64,000 nt of DNA from JAEXOD01 sp963663265 (GTDB taxonomy: Bacteria > Bacteroidota > Ignavibacteria > Ignavibacteriales > Melioribacteraceae), in contig CAXXXM010000001.1 in assembly GCA_963663265.2 (NCBI GenBank), positions 806,001-870,000 of the forward strand. The letters are read 5' to 3'. The position numbers and the translations under genes are program-made. Below are positions 26,279-35,762 of the stretch, piece by piece (position 1 is the first letter of the stretch; every line of letters begins with the position of its first letter). The notes beneath the pieces are model-generated. The model did no database searches, was not told where the DNA came from, and saw only the letters and a program-made list of their open reading frames with translations.

Positions 26279-29200
26279 AATGATTTTTCAATTGAAATCT
26301 TAAATACTTTTAGATTTACCGGTTTATGAAAAACAAATTCAACTCCCAATGCTTTATACTCTTCAATAGCCTGAATATTTAAATCACTACTTAAAATCAT
26401 CACCGGTGGTTTTAATTTTAGTTTTGATGAATTTATCTTTTTTACTAATTCAATACCTCCCATTTCGGGCATTATATGGTCGGATATTATTAATGCAGGT
26501 TGCATTTGGGTTAACAACTCAAATGCTTCTTTTCCATTGCCAGCTTCTATTATTGTGTAATCGGGGAGCACGCTCTTTAGTAATTTAGAATATAAAAATC
26601 TATCTGTATTAATATCATCAACTAATAAAATATTTGTAGAAGAAACAGGACATGTAAATATAAAATCAGCACCTTTCCCATATTCACTTTCAACCCATAT
26701 ATCGCCACCATGTTTTTTAACAATATCGCTCACTAAAGATAAACCCAACCCACTCCCTTTTTCTCCTGACGTGCCTTGCAATGTAAATTTAGTTTCAATT
26801 CTAAATAACTTTTCCTGATCTTCTTTTTTAATACCTGTACCGGTATCTTTAATCGAAAATTGAATCTGTTTTTTATCAATAAGTTTTTTTGCACTAACTG
26901 TAATAGTATCATCTCTCTTACAGAATTTAACCGCATTGGAAATTAAATTATTAAATACTTGAAACAAAAGATTTTCATCACCATGTACATGAATATCTTT
27001 TTCAACCTTAACTTCAACATTAATACCTTTTTGAAGTGCAATTCCTATTGATGTTTGAACCGATTTATTAACCAAATTTTTAGCGTTTAATCTTTCAGGA
27101 ACAAAATCAATTCTTCCTGTTTGAATTCTTGTCCAATCGAGTAAGGAATTTACTAAAGCAAGCATACTTGTCGAGGATTCTTTAATAAAGGAAATATATT
27201 GGGTTTGTTTTTCTTCTTCCATATTTCTATTTGCTAAAAGAATATCGGCAAATCCTAAAATTGAACTAAAAGGAGTTCGTAAATCATGTGAAATAATTGA
27301 TAAAAATCTATCTTTAGTATCATTAAGTTTTTTAAGATTATCGGCAGATTCTTTTAATTCTTCTTCATTTTTTTTTGATAAAGAAATATCACTAACTAAT
27401 CCAAAAAGTTTTATAATTATACCATTTTTATCTCTTACAACTGTAATTTTATTTTTAATCCAAATTATATTGCCAACATTGTTGATAATTCTATATTCAA
27501 TTTCGTCGGCAAGTCGTACAGGATCTCTATATAAACGCTTTAGTTTAGAAATTACAAATTGAATATCGTTAGGGTGGATAATTTTATACCAGAGTTTCGG
27601 ATTGTTTAAAAATTCATCTGCACAATAACTAGTAATTTTATGGGCTGCGGCAGTATATAATACTGTTGTTAATTTCCCTTCATTTCGTTCAGCAACCCAA
27701 ATAAATTCGTTAATATTTTCAGTAATACTTCTATATCGTTCTTCAGAAATTTGTAATGCTTTTTGATATTCTTTTTCAATTGTAATATCTCTAACAAGCA
27801 TTACAACAAAAAAACTTTTTCCTATTTTATAATTTCCAATAGAAAATTCACAAAGAATAGTTTCGCCGGATTTTTTTATCCCTTTTATTTCAAATCTATT
27901 TGTGGCAACTTCATTGTATATAACGTCTTCAAGATAATTAATAAAATACTTACGCGACGATTTTTCAATTAAATCAACTGGATTAATCCCAATTAATTCT
28001 TGTGTTGTACTATAACCAAATATCTCAGCAAATGATTCATTCACCATTTGAAGAGTATTTTCCGATTCAACGGCAATTCCATCTTTTGAAGCTTCAAATA
28101 CTGTTTTGATTAGCAAAAGGTCTTTCTCTGAATCCTTATGTTTTGTTATATCCGAAAATATTCCAATATAATATGAGGGGGAATTGCTTAAGTCAAAAAC
28201 AGGAGTGAAATTAGCTGAAACAACAATTTCTCCACCATCCATTTTTTTTAGAGGTAGTTCAATATTTGTTACGCTGCGTGATTTTATATAATTAAAATCA
28301 AAATTTTCAATTGATATCTCATTTCTATTAACTAAATCTGTAATATTTAATAATAATGCGTCAGAATAACTAATTTTAAAAACTTCGCTGAAATTTGGGT
28401 TAACATATCTAATTTTACCATCTATATCGAAAGTACATATAAACTCTTTGCTATTTGTTACAATACTACGATAATGTTCTTCTGAAGTTTTTAATTCAAG
28501 TTCTAATTCGTATCCTTCCGTATAATCAGAACAGATGAAGATTATGTTTTTAGTTTGTCCTTCTTCATATAATATTACTTTAGTATCTAAAACTACATTA
28601 TTACCAGAAACGGTTTTAAAGCGGAGTTGACAAGTCCAATATTTATTCCTTTGTAAATCATTTAGTAAAACTGAATAGTATTCATTTGTAATGACGGGGA
28701 AAAGTTCGCCTATGAATTTGTCTATAAACTGATATTCCTGATTTAAGAAAAATTTTAGTTTGTTTTTTAAAATAGAAATAATTTTTCCGTCAATATCTAA
28801 AATTAAAATTGAATCTGCTAAATAATTGGTGATTTCGCTACACTTTTTTAATTCCGAAAGTTTTAATTCAATCTCTTGTTGTTCAATTCTTTGGTTAGTT
28901 ATATCATTAAAAATGAAAAGAACAATAGTTTTTTCAATGTAAATATTGTTTAGGTTTAAAATAGACGCATTAAAAATTCTTTGATCTTTACTGATTAAGC
29001 TTTTTAATTGGAACGAGGTCTTTTGGTGTTGCTTTGGTAGATTGATAAAACAATTCTCTAAATCAACTTTACATTCAGGTAAAAATAAATCGAAAATATA
29101 ATTTGTGTTTTTGCTTTGTTGTTCGGAAATGTTATTAGAAGAGAATAGTATTTTACCTGAAAAGTCCGATATAACCCATGATGTTTTAATTTTTTCAGCA

Positions 29201-29619
29201 ATATCATTTATTAAGGATATTTTTTCGTCAATATTACATCTTGGCAAATTTTTAATTGTAACGTCATCAATTACTAAAACTCCGCCATTAAATTTGTTGT
29301 TTTCTAAAATTGGGGAGCCTTTTAACAAAATGTTTAATAAACAACCATCTGATTTAGAAGTTGAACTTAATTCCATTTCAAATGGAATGTTTTTAGTTAA
29401 ATTTTTTATATTTTCAATAACTGATAAATTATCAAATAAACCGGAAGAGATAATATTGTTGTTTAGTAAATTTTTTTTATCAATTCTACTTGTAACTCCA
29501 AATCGTTGGAAATTATTGTTAAGGTAAATAATTTGCCAATTTTTGTCAAAAAGGAGAATTCCTATTGGAACGAATTCGATTAGGTCAACAAAATTAACAT
29601 TTGTACTGCTTCTTTCCAT
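26257..29619 (-). CDS. Hybrid multi-PAS sensor histidine kinase with receiver domain
   Basis: A 1120-residue soluble signalling protein. About six PAS-type domains in tandem occupy residues 1-755; the last resembles PAS_3 (WYKIIHPNDIQFV...YRIINNVGNIIWI). A HisKA domain follows with His778 in IISHDLRTPFSSILGFADIL, then an HATPase_c domain (NLISNAVKF, DTGTGI, GSGLGLSL). The receiver domain at the end has Asp1047 in IISDHIMPEMGG and a conserved Lys (FHKPVN). Phosphate could pass from His778 to Asp1047; no downstream phosphotransfer partner is nearby. There is no transmembrane helix. It is one of few minus-strand genes and ends head-to-head against cassette 2. Confidence 0.93.
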   Translation of the reverse strand: MERSSTNVNFVDLIEFVPIGILLFDKNWQIIYLNNNFQRFGVTSRIDKKNLLNNNIISSGLFDNLSVIENIKNLTKNIPFEMELSSTSKSDGCLLNILLKGSPILENNKFNGGVLVIDDVTIKNLPRCNIDEKISLINDIAEKIKTSWVISDFSGKILFSSNNISEQQSKNTNYIFDLFLPECKVDLENCFINLPKQHQKTSFQLKSLISKDQRIFNASILNLNNIYIEKTIVLFIFNDITNQRIEQQEIELKLSELKKCSEITNYLADSILILDIDGKIISILKNKLKFFLNQEYQFIDKFIGELFPVITNEYYSVLLNDLQRNKYWTCQLRFKTVSGNNVVLDTKVILYEEGQTKNIIFICSDYTEGYELELELKTSEEHYRSIVTNSKEFICTFDIDGKIRYVNPNFSEVFKISYSDALLLNITDLVNRNEISIENFDFNYIKSRSVTNIELPLKKMDGGEIVVSANFTPVFDLSNSPSYYIGIFSDITKHKDSEKDLLLIKTVFEASKDGIAVESENTLQMVNESFAEIFGYSTTQELIGINPVDLIEKSSRKYFINYLEDVIYNEVATNRFEIKGIKKSGETILCEFSIGNYKIGKSFFVVMLVRDITIEKEYQKALQISEERYRSITENINEFIWVAERNEGKLTTVLYTAAAHKITSYCADEFLNNPKLWYKIIHPNDIQFVISKLKRLYRDPVRLADEIEYRIINNVGNIIWIKNKITVVRDKNGIIIKLFGLVSDISLSKKNEEELKESADNLKKLNDTKDRFLSIISHDLRTPFSSILGFADILLANRNMEEEKQTQYISFIKESSTSMLALVNSLLDWTRIQTGRIDFVPERLNAKNLVNKSVQTSIGIALQKGINVEVKVEKDIHVHGDENLLFQVFNNLISNAVKFCKRDDTITVSAKKLIDKKQIQFSIKDTGTGIKKEDQEKLFRIETKFTLQGTSGEKGSGLGLSLVSDIVKKHGGDIWVESEYGKGADFIFTCPVSSTNILLVDDINTDRFLYSKLLKSVLPDYTIIEAGNGKEAFELLTQMQPALIISDHIMPEMGGIELVKKINSSKLKLKPPVMILSSDLNIQAIEEYKALGVEFVFHKPVNLKVFKISIEKSLKKAVLN

Positions 29620-29818
29620 GTTCCCTTAAATACAATTTAAACACAATTTATAATAATAACTAATTTTTTAATAAATAACACGCTGAAAGTTAAAAGAATT
29701 AATAATGCTATTCAATTAACAAATAATAACTGATTTGCATTAGTAAATCGGCACACCTACAGTTGATAATCAAACTTATGTTAGGTAGAATATTTTTTAG
29801 GGTTTTAGGGAAATTAAT

Positions 29819-29847
29819 TTGACATTTAAGTATTGATTAATTAATTT
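29819..29847 (+). promoter_or_regulatory. Cassette 2 promoter (TTGACA-17-TAATTT)
   Basis: TTGACA at 29819-29824 and TAATTT at 29842-29847, 17 nt apart, match cassettes 1 and 3 exactly. The start of transcription would be near 29854, at the base of the leader stem-loop. The rest of the 400-nt gap before gene A2 holds only this promoter, the leader RNA and the repeat. Confidence 0.75.
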
Positions 29848-29855
29848 CAGTTAGT

Positions 29856-29914
29856 AATTGAAGGCACAATGGGAATTTAAGGTGGGTGTCTCCAATTTTT
29901 AAGGTACAATTGGA
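29856..29914 (+). promoter_or_regulatory. 5'-leader with two mutually exclusive hairpins, cassette 2
   Basis: AATTGAAGGCAC (29856-29867) can pair with GTGTCTCCAATT (29886-29897). The 3' arm, TCCAATT (29891-29897), can instead pair with AATTGGA (29908-29914), which is followed by TTTTATTTGATTTTTT. The two stems share an arm and cannot coexist; the second with its U-run looks like a terminator. This is the layout of an attenuator or riboswitch. Confidence 0.55.
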
Positions 29915-29966
29915 TTTTATTTGATTTTTTATGTTTTTTTAAATAAATGAGGAGCAGTACAATGTT

Positions 29967-30006
29967 AAACAAAACAAAACAAAACAAAACAAAACAAAAC
30001 AAAACA
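29967..30006 (+). repeat. AAACA x8 repeat after the upstream ATG, cassette 2
   Basis: Eight AAACA units follow ATG 29962, which has GAGGAG at 29949-29954. The distance to ATG 30020 is 58 nt, so the two are out of frame and the upstream reading stops at TGA 30055-30057 after 31 residues. Seven units would end in TAATG; six or nine would fuse the start to the signal peptide of gene A2. Confidence 0.8.
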
Positions 30007-30019
30007 AATATTCTTTCTA

Positions 30020-32809
30020 ATGTATTTCCTTTCAATGACTTTATTTGCCCAAAGTGATTTTTTTAAAAATTATGATGGAATACCTATAACAGCAATCGCA
30101 TGGGGAAGAGAGGGGGGTGTTGCTAAACACCATTTCTTCAATGATATTGATGAAGCAGGTATTGATGCCTTTGTCGCTTGCAATATTAGTGACAGCCTTT
30201 ACAATGTTTTACGAGCAAATAATACCCAATTTAAATTAATCCCTTATATGCATATGTGGATGGGCAGACAAAGTATTGCATATTATTCTACAAGAGGTTA
30301 TACTGTTTGGGAAGCTGAAGGCAGTACTGAATATGATGTTAAAGTAAGTGTTCAAGATGGTATATTAGCCGAGAATAATTCATCTGTTAAAAATAATCCA
30401 TCTTTAAATTCAGCATGTGATTTATTATCTGGTCCGAATTATTATTGTGTATGTGCAATTGAACCTTTTACAGAAAAAGATTCTATTCCTGTACCAATTG
30501 AATATACTGTGGATTATAAGCTAAAAATCGATTGGAGAAATGGGATAGAACCATCAAATTTATATGAAATGGATTATGAGGATGATCATGTTTGTAAGTT
30601 AGTAGTTACATCTACTGATGAAAATAATGTTGTTCATGAACTTGCTTCTAAAATTTTACGTGTTAAAGATATGTTTCCAATAAATACTTATAAAACTTTT
30701 TCATTGAATTATAATGAGGACTCTAAAAGCGTATATACTAATTTATTAAAAAATTTCGAAAAAGTAACGCCTGATGGCATTAAGTGGTGGGTGGGTTACC
30801 CATTTGTTGAATACAAAGTTTATTGGTATAACTTATCTTATCTTGATCTTTATGTTGATAAAATTATTGATTATAATGTCCCTGGGAAAAAGCTTGCAGA
30901 TAATTCTTTTACTTCAAACGATGCCTTAATTAAAGAAATTCATTTTAATGGATTATATAATGATTTTAATGATCCTTTTAATAGATCCGAAATTGTGGGT
31001 TGGTATCCATTCGACGAACCTGAATTTATACATATGCAGTCATGTGTTAAATCCTTAGATGAATTAATTCATTCTTATACTCCTGAATTACATCTAATGC
31101 CTGCTTTTGCATGTGCATGGAATGATCAAATAGGAGAAACATCAGGGATATCAAAAATAGGGGAATTTGCAAAAAGAGGGAATTATAATGGTTCATTTAT
31201 GCACAAATATTTGTATGACGATCCACATACCCCAGTAGATAATCCTACTGGTTATAAAAAAGATAATATTACTTGTTATATTGATAATATTAATAATTAT
31301 AACGATGCAGATCCAAATTTCATAAGCAGCATACAATCTGGAATTTGGGCAAATGATGATGATCATATTAGAAGGAAAGTTTTTCCTTCACCAATACAAT
31401 TTACATATAACATTAATTTAGCGTTATTATACGGTACAAAAGGAATAGATATTAATGACTATTATTATTGTATGGATGCCGACCAGGATACTGTAAATCG
31501 CAAAGGGATGGTGGGGTATTATTTAAATTCTACTGCTGGATATGTAAAATATTATTCGCCTATTTGGTATACATTACGTGACTCAATTAGTCCACGATTA
31601 AAAGGGAGTTATGGGAAATTGCTTAAAAAATTGCAGCAACATGCTCAAGGGCAATTACTGAATCAGAGTTCTATAACTATTGATAATATTCAATTCTCAA
31701 GAAATGGAATAGCATCTATTGATGATGCACGTGATTATGATTGCGGTACGTTTATTATGCCGGAAAGTGCAGGTGATAAAAAATACTTTATGATAGTATC
31801 AAGATATTACCAAGGCTTATTTACTGATACCTCACCAACTTCAATAAACTTTGTTTGCAGCAATTTGTCTGAAAGAAATTATACGGTAAAAGAACATTAC
31901 TACAACACAAATAGTTATTGTTATGCAACAAACAATGCAATAACTTTTAATAAAAGTCTAAAGCTTGGCTCGGCATTATTGTTTGAAGTTATGCCGGCAA
32001 TTAGATATGGTGGATATATAATTGGTAACGAAACTATATCAAGCAGTCAAAGCTTGTTAGAACATCTTACTATTAATAGTAATCAACAACTTTCAGTTTC
32101 AGGTTCAAATACCATTTATTCATTAACAGATACAGTTACAATACAGAGTAACTCAAGTATAAATTGTTCTTTGGGTGGAAAAATTAATGCTCAAGCGGGA
32201 TATATCCAATTTGTTGGGACAGGAAAAATTGTTTTTGATAATTGGTATAACTCGCTTTTTTTTACTTCAGAAAATGGACACCCAAAATTAATTTGGGGCT
32301 ACCAATCTGGTCCTAAAACATATCATGTTTATAAATATACAGGTGGTACTTGGGTTAATATTGCTAATATTACAACTACTGCAAAGGATATATCACATAA
32401 ACAATATTATGTTGATGCTGACGAAGAGATTTATTCAGGTGCTAATTATCTAAGGTACAAAGTAATAGAAGGCACTTCAAATGAAACAAATGAAGTTTCT
32501 ATTCATGTATTACCTAAAGAATTTATTGAAGTGAGCGAACAAGTAGTTGACTTTCAAGTTGAACAAAATTATCCTAATCCATTTAATCCTACAACAACTA
32601 TTGCATACCAAATTCCAAGCACTGGTAGAGTTAGTATAAAACTTTATGATATGTTGGGAAGGGAAGTAAAAGATATTTTTGAAGGAATACAAGCAATGGG
32701 CAGCTACAATTTAGAAGTAAATTGTAATAATTTGGCAAGTGGAGTTTATATCTATAGAATTCAGTATAATGATAAAATATTAAGCAAAAAAATGATATTA
32801 CAAAAGTAG
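30020..32809 (+). CDS. Cassette 2 secreted protein A (glycosidase-like, T9SS type A sorting domain)
   Basis: A 929-residue readable frame, the most complete of the three paralogues; natural start probably ATG 29962, currently out of phase. After the signal-peptide core (MTLFAQS) comes a TIM-barrel-like region: IPITAIAWG, an EAG-IDAFVAC strand, GWYPFDEPEF with a DEP motif of the kind found at glycosidase active sites, and LLYGTKGIDINDYYY. An insertion beginning YTVWEAEGS may be a carbohydrate-binding module. A beta-rich region follows, and the last 85 residues are a T9SS type A domain (NYPNPFNPTTT). The fold is inferred from motifs only. Gene B2 starts 8 nt after the stop. Confidence 0.7.
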   Translation: MYFLSMTLFAQSDFFKNYDGIPITAIAWGREGGVAKHHFFNDIDEAGIDAFVACNISDSLYNVLRANNTQFKLIPYMHMWMGRQSIAYYSTRGYTVWEAEGSTEYDVKVSVQDGILAENNSSVKNNPSLNSACDLLSGPNYYCVCAIEPFTEKDSIPVPIEYTVDYKLKIDWRNGIEPSNLYEMDYEDDHVCKLVVTSTDENNVVHELASKILRVKDMFPINTYKTFSLNYNEDSKSVYTNLLKNFEKVTPDGIKWWVGYPFVEYKVYWYNLSYLDLYVDKIIDYNVPGKKLADNSFTSNDALIKEIHFNGLYNDFNDPFNRSEIVGWYPFDEPEFIHMQSCVKSLDELIHSYTPELHLMPAFACAWNDQIGETSGISKIGEFAKRGNYNGSFMHKYLYDDPHTPVDNPTGYKKDNITCYIDNINNYNDADPNFISSIQSGIWANDDDHIRRKVFPSPIQFTYNINLALLYGTKGIDINDYYYCMDADQDTVNRKGMVGYYLNSTAGYVKYYSPIWYTLRDSISPRLKGSYGKLLKKLQQHAQGQLLNQSSITIDNIQFSRNGIASIDDARDYDCGTFIMPESAGDKKYFMIVSRYYQGLFTDTSPTSINFVCSNLSERNYTVKEHYYNTNSYCYATNNAITFNKSLKLGSALLFEVMPAIRYGGYIIGNETISSSQSLLEHLTINSNQQLSVSGSNTIYSLTDTVTIQSNSSINCSLGGKINAQAGYIQFVGTGKIVFDNWYNSLFFTSENGHPKLIWGYQSGPKTYHVYKYTGGTWVNIANITTTAKDISHKQYYVDADEEIYSGANYLRYKVIEGTSNETNEVSIHVLPKEFIEVSEQVVDFQVEQNYPNPFNPTTTIAYQIPSTGRVSIKLYDMLGREVKDIFEGIQAMGSYNLEVNCNNLASGVYIYRIQYNDKILSKKMILQK

Positions 32810-32817
32810 AGTCTAAA

Positions 32818-34599
32818 ATGAACTTGAGATATTTAATATTTTTAATTTTTATATTACAAATAATTTTAATTAGTGAAGTAAGGTATGTAAGCAAAAAGGG
32901 GGCAAGCACGCCCCCTTATATTTCTTGGGAAACTGCTTGTGATAGTATACAAAAATGTATTGACTATTGTAGTAGTGGAGATACTATTTACATTGACCGA
33001 GGAATTTATAAAGAGACAGTAAGCACAAGATATAAAGACTTAACTTTTATTGGTGTTGATTCAGACGAATGTATAATAGATGGAACAGGGATCCTGGGAA
33101 AAGTAGTTCCTTATACTTTGTGTTATTTTGTCTATGGAAATATCAGCTTGAATAATTTAACATTAATAAAAAGAAGACTTGATGAATATGTATTTTATCA
33201 AGCTATTAGAAGTAGAGAAGGTGATTTATATCTAAGAAATTGTATTATTGATTCAACTGCATACTCATTAAGTTTAGCTCATAATACAAAAATAGAGAAT
33301 TGTATTGTAAAAAATGCTGAAATGGCGATTGAAGTTGAAAGTACTGATGATTGGGAATATAAAATATTTAATAATTTATTTTATATAACTAACTCAAACT
33401 ATAGTTATCATGTGTTATTTAATGGACCAGGAGGAGGAAAATATAAAATATTTAATAATATAATGATTAGAGAGCAAACCACACAAGGGAGTTATGCAAT
33501 TTCGCTTGAAACGAACTATAGAGTAGAAATAAGAAATAACTTAATAGCTCATTTTAGAGGAGGAATGCTTATATGGTGTAGGTTGGGTATACCTGATACA
33601 CTTTTTGTAGAAAATAATACATTTTATAATGATTATATTATGGGAATTAGGACTGGTGGTAAACTGACAACACAGGCAGTAATAAGGAATAATATTACAG
33701 CTTACGGTAAATGGGGTATCTATTCCGGTCTTGGAACTTTAAGTGATCATAATATATATTACAAAATATGGCAAAGCCCATATTACCAAAATACACCCGG
33801 AGAACACGACATAATAGCAGACCCCATGTTTGTAAATGATACAATAGTAACACTTTCAAGTAATTATGATGTAAGGTTGCAAAAATATTCACCGGCAATA
33901 GATTCAGGTGATCCTGCTGTCTTGGATGTTGATGGTTCAAGGAGTGACATGGGAATGTTTGGAGGACCGGGCGGAATGAGAACAGATTACTTGGATTTAC
34001 CCCCAAAACAAATAAAAACAATTACTGCAGATTATATTCCGGATTCAAGTAAAATAAATTTAGTATGGGAAAAAAGATGGGAGGCAGATTTTAAAGAATA
34101 CAGGTTATATAAAGATGTAAGCCCAAACTTTACAATAGCTCCTAAATATTTAATAGCTTCATTAACAGATTCAGTTTATACTGATTATTTAACAAAAGGG
34201 AGTCAAGAATTATATTACAAAGTTACTGCAGTTGATAGTACTGGAAACGAAAGTATACCAAGTGCAGAAGTAAATGTAACATTAACTGATGTTAATGAAG
34301 CAGATATAAAACTAAATTACAATTATGAGTTGTATCAAAATTATCCTAACCCGTTTAATCCAAGTACAACAATCAGTTATAATTTAAAAGAACAGGGTGA
34401 TGTAAGGGTTAAGCTGTATAACATAACAGGTCAATTATTACAAACAATAATAGAAGGTGAAAGAGACAAGGGTTACAATGAAACAAAAATAGATTTAAGC
34501 AATTATGCAAGTGGGATATATTTATATAGATTAGAAGTAACAGGAAAAGGTAAAATTCCTGTATTTAATGATTTAAAAAAGATGGTTTATGTAAAATAG
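32818..34599 (+). CDS. Cassette 2 protein B: right-handed beta-helix, FN3-like domain, T9SS sorting domain
   Basis: A 593-residue protein with the same plan as the cassette 1 and 3 proteins: signal peptide, YVSKKGAS...SWETACDSIQKC start, beta-helix turns to about residue 370, FN3-like domain (VWEKRWEADFKEYRLYKD) and T9SS type A domain (NYPNPFNPSTT). Its beta-helix core differs strongly from the nearly identical cores of B1 and B3, while its FN3 and sorting domains are close to theirs. It is translated 8 nt after gene A2 with no strong ribosome-binding site. Substrate or ligand unknown; a surface polysaccharide-binding or adhesive role is possible. Confidence 0.8.
   Translation: MNLRYLIFLIFILQIILISEVRYVSKKGASTPPYISWETACDSIQKCIDYCSSGDTIYIDRGIYKETVSTRYKDLTFIGVDSDECIIDGTGILGKVVPYTLCYFVYGNISLNNLTLIKRRLDEYVFYQAIRSREGDLYLRNCIIDSTAYSLSLAHNTKIENCIVKNAEMAIEVESTDDWEYKIFNNLFYITNSNYSYHVLFNGPGGGKYKIFNNIMIREQTTQGSYAISLETNYRVEIRNNLIAHFRGGMLIWCRLGIPDTLFVENNTFYNDYIMGIRTGGKLTTQAVIRNNITAYGKWGIYSGLGTLSDHNIYYKIWQSPYYQNTPGEHDIIADPMFVNDTIVTLSSNYDVRLQKYSPAIDSGDPAVLDVDGSRSDMGMFGGPGGMRTDYLDLPPKQIKTITADYIPDSSKINLVWEKRWEADFKEYRLYKDVSPNFTIAPKYLIASLTDSVYTDYLTKGSQELYYKVTAVDSTGNESIPSAEVNVTLTDVNEADIKLNYNYELYQNYPNPFNPSTTISYNLKEQGDVRVKLYNITGQLLQTIIEGERDKGYNETKIDLSNYASGIYLYRLEVTGKGKIPVFNDLKKMVYVK
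32898..32915 (+). repeat. G5/C5 homopolymer hairpin early in gene B2
   Basis: Five G (32898-32902) and five C (32911-32915) give a 6-bp GGGGGC/GCCCCC stem at the same codon position as the G6/C7 stem of B1 and B3. The total tract is 18 nt here and 21 nt there, so the difference keeps the frame. Confidence 0.55.
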
Positions 34600-34604
34600 A
34601 AATT

Positions 34605-34636
34605 AATCCCACTCGCTTTGGAGTGGGATTATTTTC
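34605..34636 (+). terminator. Intrinsic terminator of cassette 2
   Basis: AATCCCACTC (34605-34614) and GAGTGGGATT (34621-34630) form a perfect 10-bp stem with a 6-nt loop, followed by ATTTTC, 3 nt after the stop of gene B2. Confidence 0.85.
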
Positions 34637-34952
34637 TCCTTATTTTTTCGACCAATAGAGTTATTCTTTTAGAATGGCTTTTGTAAATGGGGTGAAATGG
34701 TATGTTTTATTCATGTTTTTTACAAATTATTAACAAACTGAAAATTAAAATTCTAAAAAAATCTATGATGTTTGAAGAATAATAAATCACTATGTGGTTC
34801 TTAGATAGTGTAAAAGTACACTCCCTTAAACAATGTTAATCCGGTATAATACATCTTTAATACAAAATAAAGTTTAATTATAAAAACATTTACGATATAA
34901 CTTTCTAAATTATATGTTTTTCCCTATATTTAGAGACAAATTTTGAGGTAAA
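34637..34952. other. Non-coding gap
   Basis: No gene is supported. Near 34660-34695 is a degenerate copy of the terminator region found after cassette 3 (GAATGGCTTTTGTAAAT... against GAATGGCTTTTGTACAT...), showing that the cassettes share their 3' flank as well. The remainder is AT-rich and I see nothing else in it. Confidence 0.4.
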
Positions 34953-35753
34953 ATGTTAGTAAATATATTATTTATTGGAGACTTAGTTGGTGCTCCCGGA
35001 TTAAACATAGTGGAAACACTTTTACCCGCTTTAGTAAAAAAATATAAAGTGGATGTAGTTATTGCAAATGGTGAAAATGTTTCGGATGGCAAAGGCTGTA
35101 CTGCAAAAGAAGGTAAAGTATTATTTGGTTTAGGCGTTAAAGTTATTACCGGTGGAAACCATACATGGGATAAACCACAATCGCAAGATTTTATAAAGAA
35201 TGAACCAAGAAGTTTACGACCATTAAATTATCCACGTGGAGCACATGGAAATGGTTATTATATACATAATGAAGGAGCCTACAAAGTAGGTGTAATTAAT
35301 TTGCAAGGGCGTGCTTTTATGCCGGCAATTGATTGTCCTTTTAGAGCTGCTGAATCGGCAATTAAAAAGATAAAACAAGAAACAAACATAATTATTGTTG
35401 ATTTTCATGCTGAAGCAACTGCCGAAAAAATTGCATTTACTAATTTTGTTGATGGTTCTGTTAGTGCAGTTATTGGTACACACACACATGTACAGACTGC
35501 CGATGAGAGAATATTTAAGAATGGTACCGGATACATAACAGATGCTGGTATGACAGGTCCATATGATTCTGTAATTGGGATGAAAACAGATGCTGCTATA
35601 AATAGATTTATTTATCAAACTCCGCAAAAGTATATGACCGGAACAGATAATATACATTTAAGTGGTCTATTTCTAAAAGTTGATTCCGAAACCGGAAAAT
35701 GTGTTGAAATTGAAAGAGTATTTGTTCCGGAATTTGATAAAAAAGTAGAATAG
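34953..35753 (+). CDS. YmdB-family metallophosphoesterase
   Basis: A 266-residue cytoplasmic protein. FIGDLVGAPG at the N-terminus, NGENVSDGKG, GGNHTWDK, DFHAEATAEK and GTHTHVQTAD are the metal-binding motifs of the TIGR00282/YmdB family. In Bacillus, YmdB hydrolyses 2',3'-cyclic nucleotides and affects biofilm behaviour; the role here is inferred. The length matches the family. It begins the run ymdB-folD-deoC, with folD starting 9 nt after its stop. Confidence 0.9.
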   Translation: MLVNILFIGDLVGAPGLNIVETLLPALVKKYKVDVVIANGENVSDGKGCTAKEGKVLFGLGVKVITGGNHTWDKPQSQDFIKNEPRSLRPLNYPRGAHGNGYYIHNEGAYKVGVINLQGRAFMPAIDCPFRAAESAIKKIKQETNIIIVDFHAEATAEKIAFTNFVDGSVSAVIGTHTHVQTADERIFKNGTGYITDAGMTGPYDSVIGMKTDAAINRFIYQTPQKYMTGTDNIHLSGLFLKVDSETGKCVEIERVFVPEFDKKVE

Positions 35754-35762
35754 GGAGAAAAT

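Noticed and set aside
29105..29527. Plus-strand open frame of 140 residues inside the hybrid kinase gene
   Set aside because: It is a shadow of the PAS-domain coding strand and has no ribosome-binding site or motif.
29967..30006. AAACA repeat as a CRISPR-like or satellite array
   Set aside because: Units of 5 bp with no spacers are a simple-sequence repeat.
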